51,721 nt of DNA from Pseudomonas sp. PB101 (GCF_009764265.1 NZ_RWIR01000078.1:1-51721), one strand, 5' to 3'. Positions 31,823-41,093 are shown, numbered from the stretch's first letter. A program made the numbers and translations. Notes: generated by a model from the letters alone, not told the origin.

Positions 31823-32697
31823 ATCAGCCACGTCAACAAATCGCAGTCGTTACCGGCGCCAGTCGCGGAGTGGGGCAGGGCATCGCCCTGGCTCTCGGGG
31901 CGGCGGGCATGACGGTGTATATCACCGGTCGTGCCCCGGCGCAGGGCGGGTCGAATTTGTACGGGCATGCCTTGAGCGGCTCGCTGGAGGACACCGCCGC
32001 CGCGATCACCGCCGCCGGTGGGCGCGGTATCGCGGTGGTCTGTGATCACGCCGATGACGCGCAGGTTCAGGCTTTGTTTGCACAAGTCGAGGCGGAGTGC
32101 GGGCATCTGGATCTGCTGGTGAACAACGCCGCGTTCATCCATGACCAATTGATCGAACCGGGGCCGTTCTGGGCCAAGCCGCTGGAGCTGGTGCGCATTC
32201 TCGACGTCGGCCTGCGTTCGGCCTATATCGCCAGCTTCTACGCTGCGCCGTTGTTGCTGAAAAGTGCCCAAGGGCTGATCTGCTTCACTTCGTCATTCGG
32301 CGCCGGCTGCTACATGCACGGCCCGGCGTACGGCGCGCAAAAGGCCGGGGTCGACAAGCTGGCGGCGGACATGGCGATCGATTTCGAAGGGCAGGGCGTG
32401 GCGGCGTTGTCGCTATGGCTCGGCCCGCAACTGACCGAGCGCACGAAGATTGCCGGCGAGCAGCATGGCGAGCAGTACCAGGCGTTCCTGGCCCACGCCG
32501 AAACCCCGCAATTCAACGGGCGGGTGATTCATGCCTTGCTCAATGATCCGCAGTTGATGGCGCTGTCCGGGCAGACCCTGATCACCGCCGAAATCGCTCC
32601 CGGCTACGGCATCAGCGAAGCCGAAGGCCGCCAACCACCGTCCCATCGCGCCATGCTCGGCGATCCACGCCAGCAACATCCGGCGCGGGTGGTCTGA
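31819..32697 (+). CDS. SDR-family oxidoreductase
   Basis: The 292-aa SDR begins MNQPRQQIAVVTGASRGVGQ. It has NNAAFIHD in place of the usual NNAG, a FTSSFGAG serine region and the catalytic YGAQKAGVDK. It is about 30 residues longer than classical SDRs. It overlaps the KstD-like gene by ATGA and is the last gene of that operon; a BIME follows. Oxidation or reduction of a steroid hydroxyl/ketone, perhaps at C3 or C12, is possible but unproven. Confidence 0.78.
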   Translation: MNQPRQQIAVVTGASRGVGQGIALALGAAGMTVYITGRAPAQGGSNLYGHALSGSLEDTAAAITAAGGRGIAVVCDHADDAQVQALFAQVEAECGHLDLLVNNAAFIHDQLIEPGPFWAKPLELVRILDVGLRSAYIASFYAAPLLLKSAQGLICFTSSFGAGCYMHGPAYGAQKAGVDKLAADMAIDFEGQGVAALSLWLGPQLTERTKIAGEQHGEQYQAFLAHAETPQFNGRVIHALLNDPQLMALSGQTLITAEIAPGYGISEAEGRQPPSHRAMLGDPRQQHPARVV

Positions 32698-32727
32698 GTT
32701 CACAATCGTCAAGGCATACACAAGAAC

Positions 32728-32834
32728 CTGTGGGAGCGGGCTTGCCCGCGATGAGGGCATCAGCTTCAACATTGATGTTGGCTGACACTCCGCCATCGTC
32801 GGAACGCCGCCCGGGGCAAGCCCGCTCCCACAGG
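32728..32834. repeat. BIME between convergent operons
   Basis: CTGTGGGAGCGGGCTTGCCC at 32728 and the inverse GGGGCAAGCCCGCTCCCACA ending near 32832 flank a spacer. It separates the SDR at 31819 from the acyl-CoA ligase stop at 32843. Confidence 0.8.
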
Positions 32835-32842
32835 GATTGCGT

Positions 32843-34423
32843 TTAGTCAGCGGGCTGCAGCGCCCACTCGCGCAACACATTCTTGGTCACCTTGCCCGCC
32901 GCATTGATCGGCATCTTCTGCAGCACCTGCACCCGGCGCGGCACCTTGTAGTTGGCCATCTGCTCACGGCACCAGGCGAGGAAGCCCGCCTGCTCGATCT
33001 CGATGCCCGGCGCGGGCAGCAGGAACGCCATCGCCACTTCACCCATGCGCTCGTCGGGGATGCCGATCACCGCTGCCTGGGCCACGCCCGGATAGGTCAG
33101 CAGGCACTGTTCGATCTCCGCCGGGTACACGTTGAAGCCACCGGTGATGAACATGTCCTTGAGGCGGTCGGTGATGCGCAGGTAACCCTGTTCGTCGAGC
33201 ATGCCGATGTCGCCGGTGTGCAGCCAGCCGTCGGCGTCGAGAATCTCCTGGCTGGCTTCGGGGTTGTTGAGATAACCCTGCATCAGGTTGTAGCCGCGGA
33301 TCTGCACTTCACCGGGGATGTTCGCCGGCTGGCTGCGGCCGTTGTTGCCGACACAGCGCACTTCTACCCCAGGCATGGCCCGGCCGCTGGTATTGGCGAC
33401 CAGCTCCGCCGAGTCACCGGCGCGGCAGATCGTGGCGAAGCCGCAGACTTCCGTCAGGCCATACGCGGTGACGATGGTGGCGAAGCCGAGTTCATCGCGC
33501 ATGCGGTGGATCATCTCCACCGGAATCGCCGCCGCCCCGGTCACCGCCACGCGCAAGGAACTCAAGTCGAACTCGTTGCGTTGCGGATGGGCCAGCAACG
33601 ATTGATACAGCGTCGGCGGTCCAGGCAACACGGTGATGCGTTCGCGCTGCACGCATTCGAGCACGGCCTGCACGTCGAACACCTGCTGCGGCAGGATGGT
33701 GCAGCCGCGCATCAGCGCTGCCAGCCAGCCGGCCTTGTAGCCGAACGAATGGAAGAACGGATTGACGATCAGGTAGCGATCGCTCTCGCGCAGCCCGACG
33801 ATATCGCTCCAGTCGCGCACGATGCGCAGGTTCTGGCCGTGGCTGGTCATCACGCCTTTGGGTTTGCCGGTGGTGCCCGAGGTAAACAACACGTCGGACA
33901 GGGCCTGCGGGCCAACGCTCTGCTCGCGGGTGCGCAACGCCAGTTGCGGCACGTCGGCCGCCAGGTCCATGAACCGCTCCCACGCCAGGGTGCCCGGGTT
34001 GGCGCCGCGCAGGCTGACGATGTGACGCAGCTCAGGCAGGTCTTCCGCCGCCAGCATGCCGGGGTAGTCCGCGCCGAGGAACTGGCCGATGGCAAACAGC
34101 ACGCAGGTACCGCTTTCGCGCAGGATGTAGCCGGCCTCGCTGCCCTTCATCCGTGTATTGAGCGGCACCAGCGCGGCGCCTACGCTTTGCAGGGCGCCGG
34201 CGGCGACGATCCATTCCCACACGTTGGGCGCCCAGATCGCCACGCGGTCCCCGACCTGGACGTCGAGGGCCAGCAGTGCGCGGGCGGCCTGGCGGCGCAA
34301 CTGGTCGAGTTGTCGGTAGCTGATGGTGTGGCCCGCGTCCTCGATGGCCGGGCGATCGCCGTAGGCCTGGGCAGCGTTGGCAAACAGTTGAGCGAAGGTC
34401 AGTGCGGTGGCGACAGGCGGCAT
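32843..34423 (-). CDS. fadD3: HIP-CoA ligase, FadD3-like
   Basis: The 526-aa AMP-forming acyl-CoA synthetase has the P-loop-like FTSGTTGKPKGVMTS, VNPFFHSFGYKAGWLAALMR, TAYGLTEVCGF, and ITDRLKDMFITGGFNVYPAE motifs plus the C-terminal Lys in AAGKVTKNVLRE. The overall sequence, including LPGPPTLYQSLLAHP, is very close to Mycobacterium FadD3 from memory, which activates the C/D-ring acid HIP with CoA. It is the gateway enzyme from HsaD product to IpdAB. GGGGAGG precedes the start. It follows an SDR gene in a two-gene operon. Confidence 0.88.
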   Translation of the reverse strand: MPPVATALTFAQLFANAAQAYGDRPAIEDAGHTISYRQLDQLRRQAARALLALDVQVGDRVAIWAPNVWEWIVAAGALQSVGAALVPLNTRMKGSEAGYILRESGTCVLFAIGQFLGADYPGMLAAEDLPELRHIVSLRGANPGTLAWERFMDLAADVPQLALRTREQSVGPQALSDVLFTSGTTGKPKGVMTSHGQNLRIVRDWSDIVGLRESDRYLIVNPFFHSFGYKAGWLAALMRGCTILPQQVFDVQAVLECVQRERITVLPGPPTLYQSLLAHPQRNEFDLSSLRVAVTGAAAIPVEMIHRMRDELGFATIVTAYGLTEVCGFATICRAGDSAELVANTSGRAMPGVEVRCVGNNGRSQPANIPGEVQIRGYNLMQGYLNNPEASQEILDADGWLHTGDIGMLDEQGYLRITDRLKDMFITGGFNVYPAEIEQCLLTYPGVAQAAVIGIPDERMGEVAMAFLLPAPGIEIEQAGFLAWCREQMANYKVPRRVQVLQKMPINAAGKVTKNVLREWALQPAD

Positions 34424-34495
34424 GGGGCCTCCCCGGTTAGAAGACAGTTGCGAAAAAGGGAGTAGGCCGGGCAGGGCGCCCGGCCGGAATGCGAA

Positions 34496-35242
34496 TTACT
34501 GGGCGGGCGGGGCGAAACGTCGGCCGGCGGAGAAACCACCGTCCACGGCGATCATCTGGCCGCTGACAAAAGAGGCTTCGTCCGAGGCCAGGAACAGCGC
34601 GACGTTGGCCACTTCTTCCGGTTGCCCGGAGCGGCTGAGCATGTGCTGCGAGGCGAAAAACGCGTGGAACGCATCATTGTCACGGACCATGCTGGTCATC
34701 GGTGTTTCGATCAGGCCCGGGCACAGGCCGTTGACGCGCACGTTGGCGTAGCCGTAGTCGATGGCCATCGAGCGGGTCAGCTGGTTGATGCCGCCCTTGG
34801 ACACGTTGTATGCCACGTTGCCGTCGCAGCCTTGCAGGCCGAAGATCGAACCGACGTTGATGATCGAGCCGCCGCGTTGTTCCACCATCGACGCCAGTGC
34901 GTATTTGCTGGTGAGCATGCTGCCGGTCAGGTTGATGTCCATCACCCGTTGCCAGTTGGCGGTGGTGGTCTGGGTCACGCTGCCCTGGTCGGCGACGCCG
35001 GCGGCGTTGACCAATATATCGATGCGGGCGAAGCGGCTGATGACTTCTTGCATGACCTGCTGCACCTGCGCTTCGTCGCGCACGTCCAGGGTCATGAACA
35101 GGCCGGGAAAGTCTGCCGGTGCGCTGCCGATGTCCAGCCCGACCACTTGCGCGCCTTCCTCGGCGAAACGGCGCACGCAGGCCAGACCGATCCCCGAAGC
35201 GCCGCCGGTGACCACCGCGACCTTATTCTGCAAACGAGCCAT
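34496..35242 (-). CDS. SDR-family oxidoreductase
   Basis: The 248-aa classical SDR has VTGGASGIGLA, NAAGVADQG, a GSIFGLQG serine region, and the catalytic YNVSKGGINQ. It is the first gene of the operon that also encodes the FadD3-like ligase, with a box 67 bp upstream. It may act on the side of the HIP acid, for example at the 5-hydroxyl, the step for which actinobacteria use IpdF; that is an inference from context. Confidence 0.8.
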   Translation of the reverse strand: MARLQNKVAVVTGGASGIGLACVRRFAEEGAQVVGLDIGSAPADFPGLFMTLDVRDEAQVQQVMQEVISRFARIDILVNAAGVADQGSVTQTTTANWQRVMDINLTGSMLTSKYALASMVEQRGGSIINVGSIFGLQGCDGNVAYNVSKGGINQLTRSMAIDYGYANVRVNGLCPGLIETPMTSMVRDNDAFHAFFASQHMLSRSGQPEEVANVALFLASDEASFVSGQMIAVDGGFSAGRRFAPPAQ

Positions 35243-35308
35243 AACTGCACCTCTTTATTGTTGTGGGCTAATGCTGTGGCCGAGTCTAACCGCAGACCGG
35301 GCCTGGGT

Positions 35309-35326
35309 GATCGTCCAATGAGACTA
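35309..35326 (-). promoter_or_regulatory. Putative steroid-operon operator box 9
   Basis: GATCGTCCAATGAGACTA; on the minus strand TAGTCT-CATT-GGACGATC. A TAGACT -10-like hexamer follows at about 20 bp, toward the SDR/ligase operon. Confidence 0.7.
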
Positions 35327-35341
35327 AGGCGACAAAGCCCC

Positions 35342-35442
35342 CTGTAGGAGCGAGCCTGCTCGCGAAAAACGCCTGGGCACCGCGTTCATTCAGACAGGGC
35401 GCGTTATCGTTGACGTCCATCGCGAGCAGGCTCGCTCCTACA
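35342..35442. repeat. BIME (inverted REP pair)
   Basis: CTGTAGGAGCGAGCCTGCTC and its inverse GAGCAGGCTCGCTCCTACAA enclose a 50-bp spacer. The pair lies between the SDR-box region and the kshB stop. Confidence 0.8.
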
Positions 35443-35449
35443 ATGAACA

Positions 35450-36532
35450 TTAGTCAGGGAATTTCAGGCGAACCCGAGCTCCCGTAGGTCGGCTCTGGCA
35501 GGCGAGTGTCCAACCGTCGGCGAGTTCTTTTGCGCTCAACACATCGTTGCGCGCCAACTGAACCTCACCTTCCTTGACCACGCACATGCACGCCCCGCAG
35601 AAACCTTCTTCACAGGACGACGGCACGTCGAGGCCCGCCGCCTTGCAACTTTGCAGCAGGGTATCGCCGGGCTGGCAGGCAATTTCGTGTTGCTGGCCAT
35701 CGAGTTCGACGATCAACGCTTCACAGTGGGAACCCATCGCGGCCTTGCGGGCGAGGGCTTCTTCGGCCAGCAGTTCGTCCGGGTCCGGCGGTGAGACGAA
35801 ACGTTCGACATGGATGCGTTCGGCCGCTTCGCCCAACGCCAGCAGCGTGCGCTCCACGGTGTCCATGAACGGTCCCGGCCCGCAGATGAAGTAGTCGCCG
35901 CCGGCCGATCCGCGCAGCAGATGACGGACCTGATGGTCCGTCAGGAACCCCTGCACCGAATCGAGGACGTGCACCACGTGCAGTTGATCAGGATGCGCCT
36001 TGATCAACCGGCACAGCTCGTCCTTGAAAATCACCGATGCTTCATCGCGGTTGGCGTAGATCAATTTGATCGGCCGCCGGCTGCTGTGCAGCACCGACTT
36101 GAGAATGGAGAACACCGGAGTGATGCCCGAACCGCCCCCGAACAGGACCAGAGGCTTTTCGGTGTCCGCCTGCGGGTCCAGGCAGAACAGCCCCGCCGGT
36201 GGCAGGACCTCCAGCCAGTCGCCGACCCGGACTTCGTTCATCCAGTTCGACACCCGGCCACCGTCGACCCGTTTCACCGTGACCTTGGGCAGCGCATCCG
36301 CGAGGGGCGAACTGGCCATGGAATAGCAACGGGTCAACAGTTTGCCGGCGAAAGGCACGCGAAAACTCAGGAACTGGCCCGGTTTGTAGCGAAAGCGCTC
36401 ACGCAGGCTTGGCGGTATGTCCAGCACCAGCGAGCGCGCATCAGCGGTCTCGTCGATCACCGCGCACACTTGCAATGAGACGCTTCCCGTCGTCGATTCA
36501 GCCGGGGTCAGGTTCTGTTGTTGCGTGCCCAT
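35450..36532 (-). CDS. kshB: 3-ketosteroid 9alpha-hydroxylase reductase component
   Basis: The 360-aa protein is a three-domain flavin/iron-sulfur reductase: FAD site RCYSMASSPL, NAD site LFGGGSGITPVFS, and a C-terminal plant-type [2Fe-2S] ferredoxin with CEEGFCGACMCVVK and a later cysteine (WTLACQS). This arrangement fits KshB, which supplies electrons to KshA. The start ATG 36532 is preceded by GAGG; a GTG two codons earlier is also possible. It is the last gene of the hsaB-led minus-strand operon. Confidence 0.9.
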   Translation of the reverse strand: MGTQQQNLTPAESTTGSVSLQVCAVIDETADARSLVLDIPPSLRERFRYKPGQFLSFRVPFAGKLLTRCYSMASSPLADALPKVTVKRVDGGRVSNWMNEVRVGDWLEVLPPAGLFCLDPQADTEKPLVLFGGGSGITPVFSILKSVLHSSRRPIKLIYANRDEASVIFKDELCRLIKAHPDQLHVVHVLDSVQGFLTDHQVRHLLRGSAGGDYFICGPGPFMDTVERTLLALGEAAERIHVERFVSPPDPDELLAEEALARKAAMGSHCEALIVELDGQQHEIACQPGDTLLQSCKAAGLDVPSSCEEGFCGACMCVVKEGEVQLARNDVLSAKELADGWTLACQSRPTGARVRLKFPD

Positions 36533-36545
36533 GTTCACCTCGACC

Positions 36546-37301
36546 TCAGAGCCCGCTGATCAGTTGGGCGTTGTCGACGCGGATCTCGGCACCGTTGACG
36601 AATCGCGACTCGTCGGTGGCGAGGAACAGCACCACGTTGGCAATGTCCCGTGGCGCGGCCATGCGGTTCATCGGGTCCTGATCGAGGGCTTCCTGCGGGA
36701 TTGGCTGACCACCGGCCAGGGCCTGGGTCATCGGGGTGTTCACGCCGTCGGGGTGCACGCTGTTGCAGCGGATGCGGTAGCCCTGTTGCTTGCAGTGCAG
36801 GGCAATGGAGCGGGTCATCGCCGCTACTGCGCCTTTGGACGCCGAGTAGGCGCAGAACATCGGCATCGCGCCCAATGCCGCGACCGAGGACATGTTGATG
36901 ATCGAGCCGCCGCCGGTTTCCTTCATGGCCTGGATCGCGTACTTGCAGCCGAGGAAGTAGCCTTCGCCGTTGATCTTCTGCACCTTCTGCCACAGCTCAA
37001 GCGTGGTGTCTTCGATGCTGCCCAGGGCCAGGATCGCGGCGTTGTTGACCAGTACATCGAGGCGGCCGAAGTGTTCGACGGTGGTCTTGATCACGTGCTG
37101 CCAGTCGCTTTCGCTGGCGATGTCGTGGCGGATGAACAGCGCATTGGCGCCGATTTCCGCAGCCACCTGGCGACCGCCCTCTTCGTTGAGGTCGGTCACT
37201 ACCACTTTGGCGCCTTCGCGTGCCAGCAGCAGGGCGTCTTCGCGACCGATGCCGCTGGCGGCGCCGGTGATGATGCAGACTTTGCCTTCTACACGTTGCA
37301 T
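36546..37301 (-). CDS. SDR-family oxidoreductase
   Basis: The 251-aa classical SDR has ITGAASGIGREDALLLAREG, NNAAIL, MSSVAALG and YSASKGAVAAM. Its start (AGGAG upstream) overlaps the end of the FAD gene by 13 bp, and kshB follows after 13 bp, so it is translationally coupled within the hsaB-FAD-SDR-kshB operon. The presence beside Ksh/Kst genes suggests a steroid alcohol dehydrogenase (for example 3- or 17-position); the substrate is not determinable here. Confidence 0.8.
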   Translation of the reverse strand: MQRVEGKVCIITGAASGIGREDALLLAREGAKVVVTDLNEEGGRQVAAEIGANALFIRHDIASESDWQHVIKTTVEHFGRLDVLVNNAAILALGSIEDTTLELWQKVQKINGEGYFLGCKYAIQAMKETGGGSIINMSSVAALGAMPMFCAYSASKGAVAAMTRSIALHCKQQGYRIRCNSVHPDGVNTPMTQALAGGQPIPQEALDQDPMNRMAAPRDIANVVLFLATDESRFVNGAEIRVDNAQLISGL

Positions 37302-38968
37302 TGTTGTTCTCCTGATCGTGCGGTTTGAAGTGCGAATTGGTCAGCCACGTGGGCGGCAGCCCGGCGACCGGAATAGATGCAGTCGGCCAGGGACAGGCCG
37401 GAGACATACAGGTTGGAAGCCACGCCGACGGCATTGCGGCCAGCGCTGTAGAGACCGTTTATGGGCACGCCGGAGTGGTCCAGCACCCGACCGCTGCCTT
37501 CGCAGACTTTCAGCCCGCCGAGGGTGATGACCGGGCAGGGGAAGAGTTTGCTGTCGAAGGACAGGTCAAGGGCGTACCACGGGCCTTGGTCGAGGTCGGC
37601 GAGCATCGCAGCGGATTTGCCGAACTCATCGGCCACCTCACCGCGTGCCGCGCGGGAATAACGCTCGACACTTTGGCGCAGCAGTTCCGGCGGCAGGTTG
37701 CAGCGCTTGGCCAGGCCGGCGAGGCTGTTGCTGCGCCTGGCGTTGAACAGCAGGTTGAGCAGCACCGGCAGGCGCTGGAAATTCCACACCTTGCCCGGGC
37801 CGACCTGACGGAGCGCTTCTGCGACCAGGGCCCGATTGAGAATCAGGACGGCGCGACCGTCCTGTTCTTCGACCATGGCGTGGCCGAGGGTCGCGCCGTA
37901 GATTTCTTCGTTGGCGTAACGTTGCCCACGGGCATTGACGATCAGCCCACGGGCCCAGGCCAGTGGCGGGTTGATGAAGCGCCAGGCGCTGACTTTGTCC
38001 ATCCGCGCCACGCTGCCACCGGCGCTCTGACCGAGGGCGATGCCGCTGCCGTTGCACCCGGTGGCACCCAGCGGCAGGCCGGCCAGGTACTGCGGCGCGT
38101 GCTGGCGAACCAGATCGCGATTGAAGATAAAGCCGCCGCTGCTCAGCAGCACCGCCTGTTCGGCGCGAATCAATTGGCGAATGGCGCTGCTCTGTTCGAT
38201 GCGCCGCTGACGGGCGCGCAAGTGATCGGCCAACGCCGGAGCGTACATATGAATGGCGGCGGCCCAGCGTGACAGGCGCGCATGTTGTTTGGCGGCGCGG
38301 CTACCCGACGGCAATTGCCAGGCTTCGACACCGATGACCTTGTCGTCGAGGTCGAGCACCAGCCTGCGCACTTCGCACTGGCTGCGCAGGCGAGCACCGT
38401 GACGCAAGGCGCTGGCCTTGAGCGGGGCGAACAGGCTGGCGCCGGACATGCCCGGGCCCTTGGTGCGATGGCCACGGGGCGCCGGTTTGGCGCTGGCGGC
38501 ATAGGCCGGCACGGCTTCGTTGCCCGAGTAATAGAGGTAGTACTGGTCGCTGGGGTACGAGGTTTTGTGCGGCGGTACGCTGGCTTCGAAGGCTGCGCCT
38601 TGTCGCTCCAGCCAGGCCAATTGCTCGCGGCTGCCGTCGCAGAAATCCTTCAGGGTCTCATGGCTGACGGCTTCACCGACTTCCTGGCGCAGGTAATCGA
38701 ACATGGCATCGCTGGTGTCTTCATAACCGGCCTGGCGCTGATACGGCGTGCCACCGCCGGCGTAGACAACGCCGCCGCTGAGTGCGGTGGCGCCGCCACC
38801 TTCGAAGCGATCCAGCGCGAGCACCGACAGGCCACGAGTGCTGGCTTCGATGGCGGCACAGGCACCGGCACCGCCAAACCCGACGATCAGCAAGTCGCAG
38901 CGGTCATCCCATGGCAACTGGTCGGCGCTGCTCACTCGCAACGCCGTCAACCCGTTCTGGCCGTTCAT
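37289..38968 (-). CDS. KstD-like FAD-binding oxidoreductase (second copy)
   Basis: The 559-aa protein is a fumarate-reductase/KstD superfamily flavoprotein: N-terminal LLIVGFGGAGACAAIEASTR, GGGATALSGGVVYAGGG, and a C-terminal SNLYVSGLSLADCIYSGRRA. It differs from the 30080-31822 protein, lacking the TYPGxGxTIGP stretch, so the two probably act on different bonds. It could be a Delta4(5alpha)- or Delta1-dehydrogenase, or another ring desaturase. It lies between hsaB and an SDR in one operon. Confidence 0.75.
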   Translation of the reverse strand: MNGQNGLTALRVSSADQLPWDDRCDLLIVGFGGAGACAAIEASTRGLSVLALDRFEGGGATALSGGVVYAGGGTPYQRQAGYEDTSDAMFDYLRQEVGEAVSHETLKDFCDGSREQLAWLERQGAAFEASVPPHKTSYPSDQYYLYYSGNEAVPAYAASAKPAPRGHRTKGPGMSGASLFAPLKASALRHGARLRSQCEVRRLVLDLDDKVIGVEAWQLPSGSRAAKQHARLSRWAAAIHMYAPALADHLRARQRRIEQSSAIRQLIRAEQAVLLSSGGFIFNRDLVRQHAPQYLAGLPLGATGCNGSGIALGQSAGGSVARMDKVSAWRFINPPLAWARGLIVNARGQRYANEEIYGATLGHAMVEEQDGRAVLILNRALVAEALRQVGPGKVWNFQRLPVLLNLLFNARRSNSLAGLAKRCNLPPELLRQSVERYSRAARGEVADEFGKSAAMLADLDQGPWYALDLSFDSKLFPCPVITLGGLKVCEGSGRVLDHSGVPINGLYSAGRNAVGVASNLYVSGLSLADCIYSGRRAAAHVADQFALQTARSGEQQCNV

Positions 38969-38977
38969 GTCCGGGCC

Positions 38978-39493
38978 TCAGCCGGCAGCAGCGAGAGAAG
39001 GGGCGGGTTTGGCTGTGGTGGTGTAGCTGCCGTCGAGGTAGACCAGCGGGGTGATCTCGGCGGTGGTGTGGATCTGCAGGATGCGTCCGATGAAGACGGT
39101 GTGGGTGCCGTAGCTGAAGTGGCCGTCCTGGCGGCAGAGGATCGCCGACTGGGCGTCACCCAGGTAGGGGATGCCGCCTGGGCTGGTCAGCCAGTTGCCG
39201 CGGTCGAAGCGTGCTTCGCCCTTGATTGCGCCGCTGCACAGGTTGGCGAGGTCTTGTTGTTCGACGCCGAGGATGTTGACGCAGAAGTCGGCGCCGGTCG
39301 CCAGTGCGGCGTGGGGCGAGGCGGTCTTGTTGACGCAGATCAGCAGCGATGGCGGTTCGGTGCTCAGGGAGTCGACTGCGGTGGCGGCCATGGCGAAGCG
39401 TTCGGAGCCGTTGCTGGTGCTGATAATGGTGACTGACTTGGCCAGGCGGCGCATGGCCTGGAGCATGTCGGCTTTGAGGTTGGCGTCGTTCAT
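38978..39493 (-). CDS. hsaB: Flavin reductase, HsaB-like
   Basis: The 171-aa protein is of the flavin reductase domain family (small NADH:flavin oxidoreductase) with AMRRLAKSVTIISTSNGSER and FAMAATAVDSLSTEPPSLLI, then SPHAALATGADFCVNIL. It should reduce FMN/FAD for the HsaA monooxygenase, whose gene lies divergently 380 bp away. It is the first gene of the minus-strand operon ending at kshB, with a box 65 bp upstream. Confidence 0.85.
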   Translation of the reverse strand: MNDANLKADMLQAMRRLAKSVTIISTSNGSERFAMAATAVDSLSTEPPSLLICVNKTASPHAALATGADFCVNILGVEQQDLANLCSGAIKGEARFDRGNWLTSPGGIPYLGDAQSAILCRQDGHFSYGTHTVFIGRILQIHTTAEITPLVYLDGSYTTTAKPAPSLAAAG

Positions 39494-39557
39494 CGCACTG
39501 GGCCTTTTTTGTTGGGGATGGAGTGCGATGGATTCTTGCTCTGGTGTCTAGCGCAAA

Positions 39558-39575
39558 CATCGTCCGAGGGGACTA
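39558..39575 (-). promoter_or_regulatory. Putative steroid-operon operator box 10
   Basis: CATCGTCCGAGGGGACTA; on the minus strand TAGTCC-CCTC-GGACGATG, full consensus. GCAAGAATCC begins 18 bp after it toward hsaB. Confidence 0.78.
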
Positions 39576-39621
39576 GGCCAGCGAGGCCTGCTGGCTGACA
39601 TTCATGTTGAATGGGCCGGCC

Positions 39622-39716
39622 TCATCGCTGGCAAGCCAGCTCCCACAGGTTTCAGCTGTGAGCACAGATCCTGTGAACACCTGCAATCACTGTGGGAGCT
39701 GGCTTGCCAGCGACGG
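39622..39716. repeat. BIME (inverted REP pair)
   Basis: CATCGCTGGCAAGCCAGCTC and GTGGGAGCTGGCTTGCCAGC form an inverted pair in the divergent hsaB/hsaA gap. It separates the two operator boxes. Confidence 0.8.
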
Positions 39717-39751
39717 CGGTCTGCCAGGCAAAGCGATTCTCCAACCCCACA

Positions 39752-39769
39752 TGGTCCGTTTGAGGGATG
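39752..39769 (+). promoter_or_regulatory. Degenerate operator box 11 (hsaA)
   Basis: TGGTCCGTTTGAGGGATG keeps T.GTCC and GATG. Eighteen bases after it, GTTTGAAT occurs at 39788, exactly as after the hsaC box, which argues that it is a real, weaker copy. Confidence 0.5.
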
Positions 39770-39872
39770 TCCCCCGCGTTGCGCATTGTTTGAATGCCAG
39801 TGTAGGGGCGCTACACCCGCCCCGCTGCACGCGCGCCCCGGCGGATGGGGTGAACAAAGGAGAACAATAAAA

Positions 39873-41057
39873 ATGCTCAACCAAGACCTGATTCGCCAGC
39901 GTCTGAGCCAACGTGCCCGCGAGTTGGTGCCGATCCTGCGTGAACGCGCCCTGAATGCCGCGCAAGCCGGCCAGTTGCCTGAAGAAACCCTGAAGGATTT
40001 CCACGACGCCGGGTTCTTTCGCATCCTGCAACCGTCCCGTTGGGAAGGCTATGAGCTCGAGCCCAAGGATTTCTTCGACGTACAGATGACCCTCGCCGAA
40101 GGCTGCATGTCGTCTGCCTGGGTGCTCGGTGTGGTGGCGATCCACAACTGGCAGCTGGCGCTGTTCGACGACCGCGCGGCCCAGGATGTCTGGGGTAGCG
40201 ATTCCAGTGTGCTGATCTCCTCTTCCTATATGCCGGTGGGCAAGGTGGAGCGCGTCGACGGTGGTTTCAAGCTGAGCGGGCGCTGGGGGTTTTCTTCCGG
40301 CAGCAAGCATTGCGACTGGGCGTTCCTCGGTGCGCTGGTACCGCCGGCAGAGGCGGGCGGGGCGCCGGATTACCGGACGTTCCTGGTGCCGCGCAGCGAC
40401 TACCAGATTCTCGACAACTGGAACGTCATGGGCCTGGAAGCCACCGGCTCCCACGACATCCTGGTGGAAAACGCCTTCGTTCCCGAGTATCGCACCCATC
40501 GCGCACTCGACGGTTTCATGCAGAACAGTCCGGGCAACGAGGTGAACACTGCGCCCTTGTTCCGTTTGCCGTTCGGGCAGATTTTCGTGCGCGCTGTCTC
40601 GTCATCGGCCATCGGTGCCTTGCAAGGCGCGGTGGATCAGTTTGTCGAGCACAACCGTGCCCGGGTCGGGGTCAATGATGGTCGCAAGATGGTCCAGGAC
40701 CCGGCTGCGCAATCGTCGCTGGCCAATGCCATGGTCTGCGTCGACGAGTGCAAGACCGTGCTGCATCGCAACTTTGCCCTGATGTTGGAGCGCGCGCAGA
40801 AAGGCGAGCCGTTGAGCATGCCCGAGCGGGTGAAGATGCGTTACGACTCGGCGCTGGTGGCCGACAAGTGCGCCAAGGCCGTTGGCGAGCTGATGTTCAA
40901 CAGCGGTGCTTCGACGATCTTCCGCAGCCACCCGATCAACCGTGCGTTCCGCGACATTCACACCGGTCGCGCGCACGTCGCCAACAGCCCGGCCAAGTAC
41001 GCCTGGAACCTCGGCGGCGTCAGCATGGGGCAGGACAGCAGTGACTTTTTCCTCTGA
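39873..41057 (+). CDS. hsaA: 3-HSA 4-hydroxylase, oxygenase component
   Basis: The 394-aa protein is a flavin-dependent monooxygenase of the acyl-CoA-dehydrogenase fold (group D) with LSGRWGFSSGSKHCDWAFLG, NWNVMGLEATGSHDILVENA and the C-terminal HTGRAHVANSPAKYAWN. It hydroxylates the phenolic 9,10-seco compound 3-HSA at C4 to the catechol DHSA, using reduced flavin from HsaB. The hsaB gene lies divergently. AAAGGAG precedes ATG 39873. It is equivalent to TesA2 of Comamonas. Confidence 0.9.
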   Translation: MLNQDLIRQRLSQRARELVPILRERALNAAQAGQLPEETLKDFHDAGFFRILQPSRWEGYELEPKDFFDVQMTLAEGCMSSAWVLGVVAIHNWQLALFDDRAAQDVWGSDSSVLISSSYMPVGKVERVDGGFKLSGRWGFSSGSKHCDWAFLGALVPPAEAGGAPDYRTFLVPRSDYQILDNWNVMGLEATGSHDILVENAFVPEYRTHRALDGFMQNSPGNEVNTAPLFRLPFGQIFVRAVSSSAIGALQGAVDQFVEHNRARVGVNDGRKMVQDPAAQSSLANAMVCVDECKTVLHRNFALMLERAQKGEPLSMPERVKMRYDSALVADKCAKAVGELMFNSGASTIFRSHPINRAFRDIHTGRAHVANSPAKYAWNLGGVSMGQDSSDFFL

Positions 41058-41075
41058 TATTTTTACTGAATTAGC

Positions 41076-41093
41076 TAGTCCGTTTGCGTGATT
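41076..41093 (+). promoter_or_regulatory. Degenerate operator box 12 (luciferase-like gene)
   Basis: TAGTCCGTTTGCGTGATT keeps the complete left half and GAT of the right half. It lies in the 123-bp gap between hsaA and the luciferase-like gene and would give the latter its own promoter. Confidence 0.4.
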
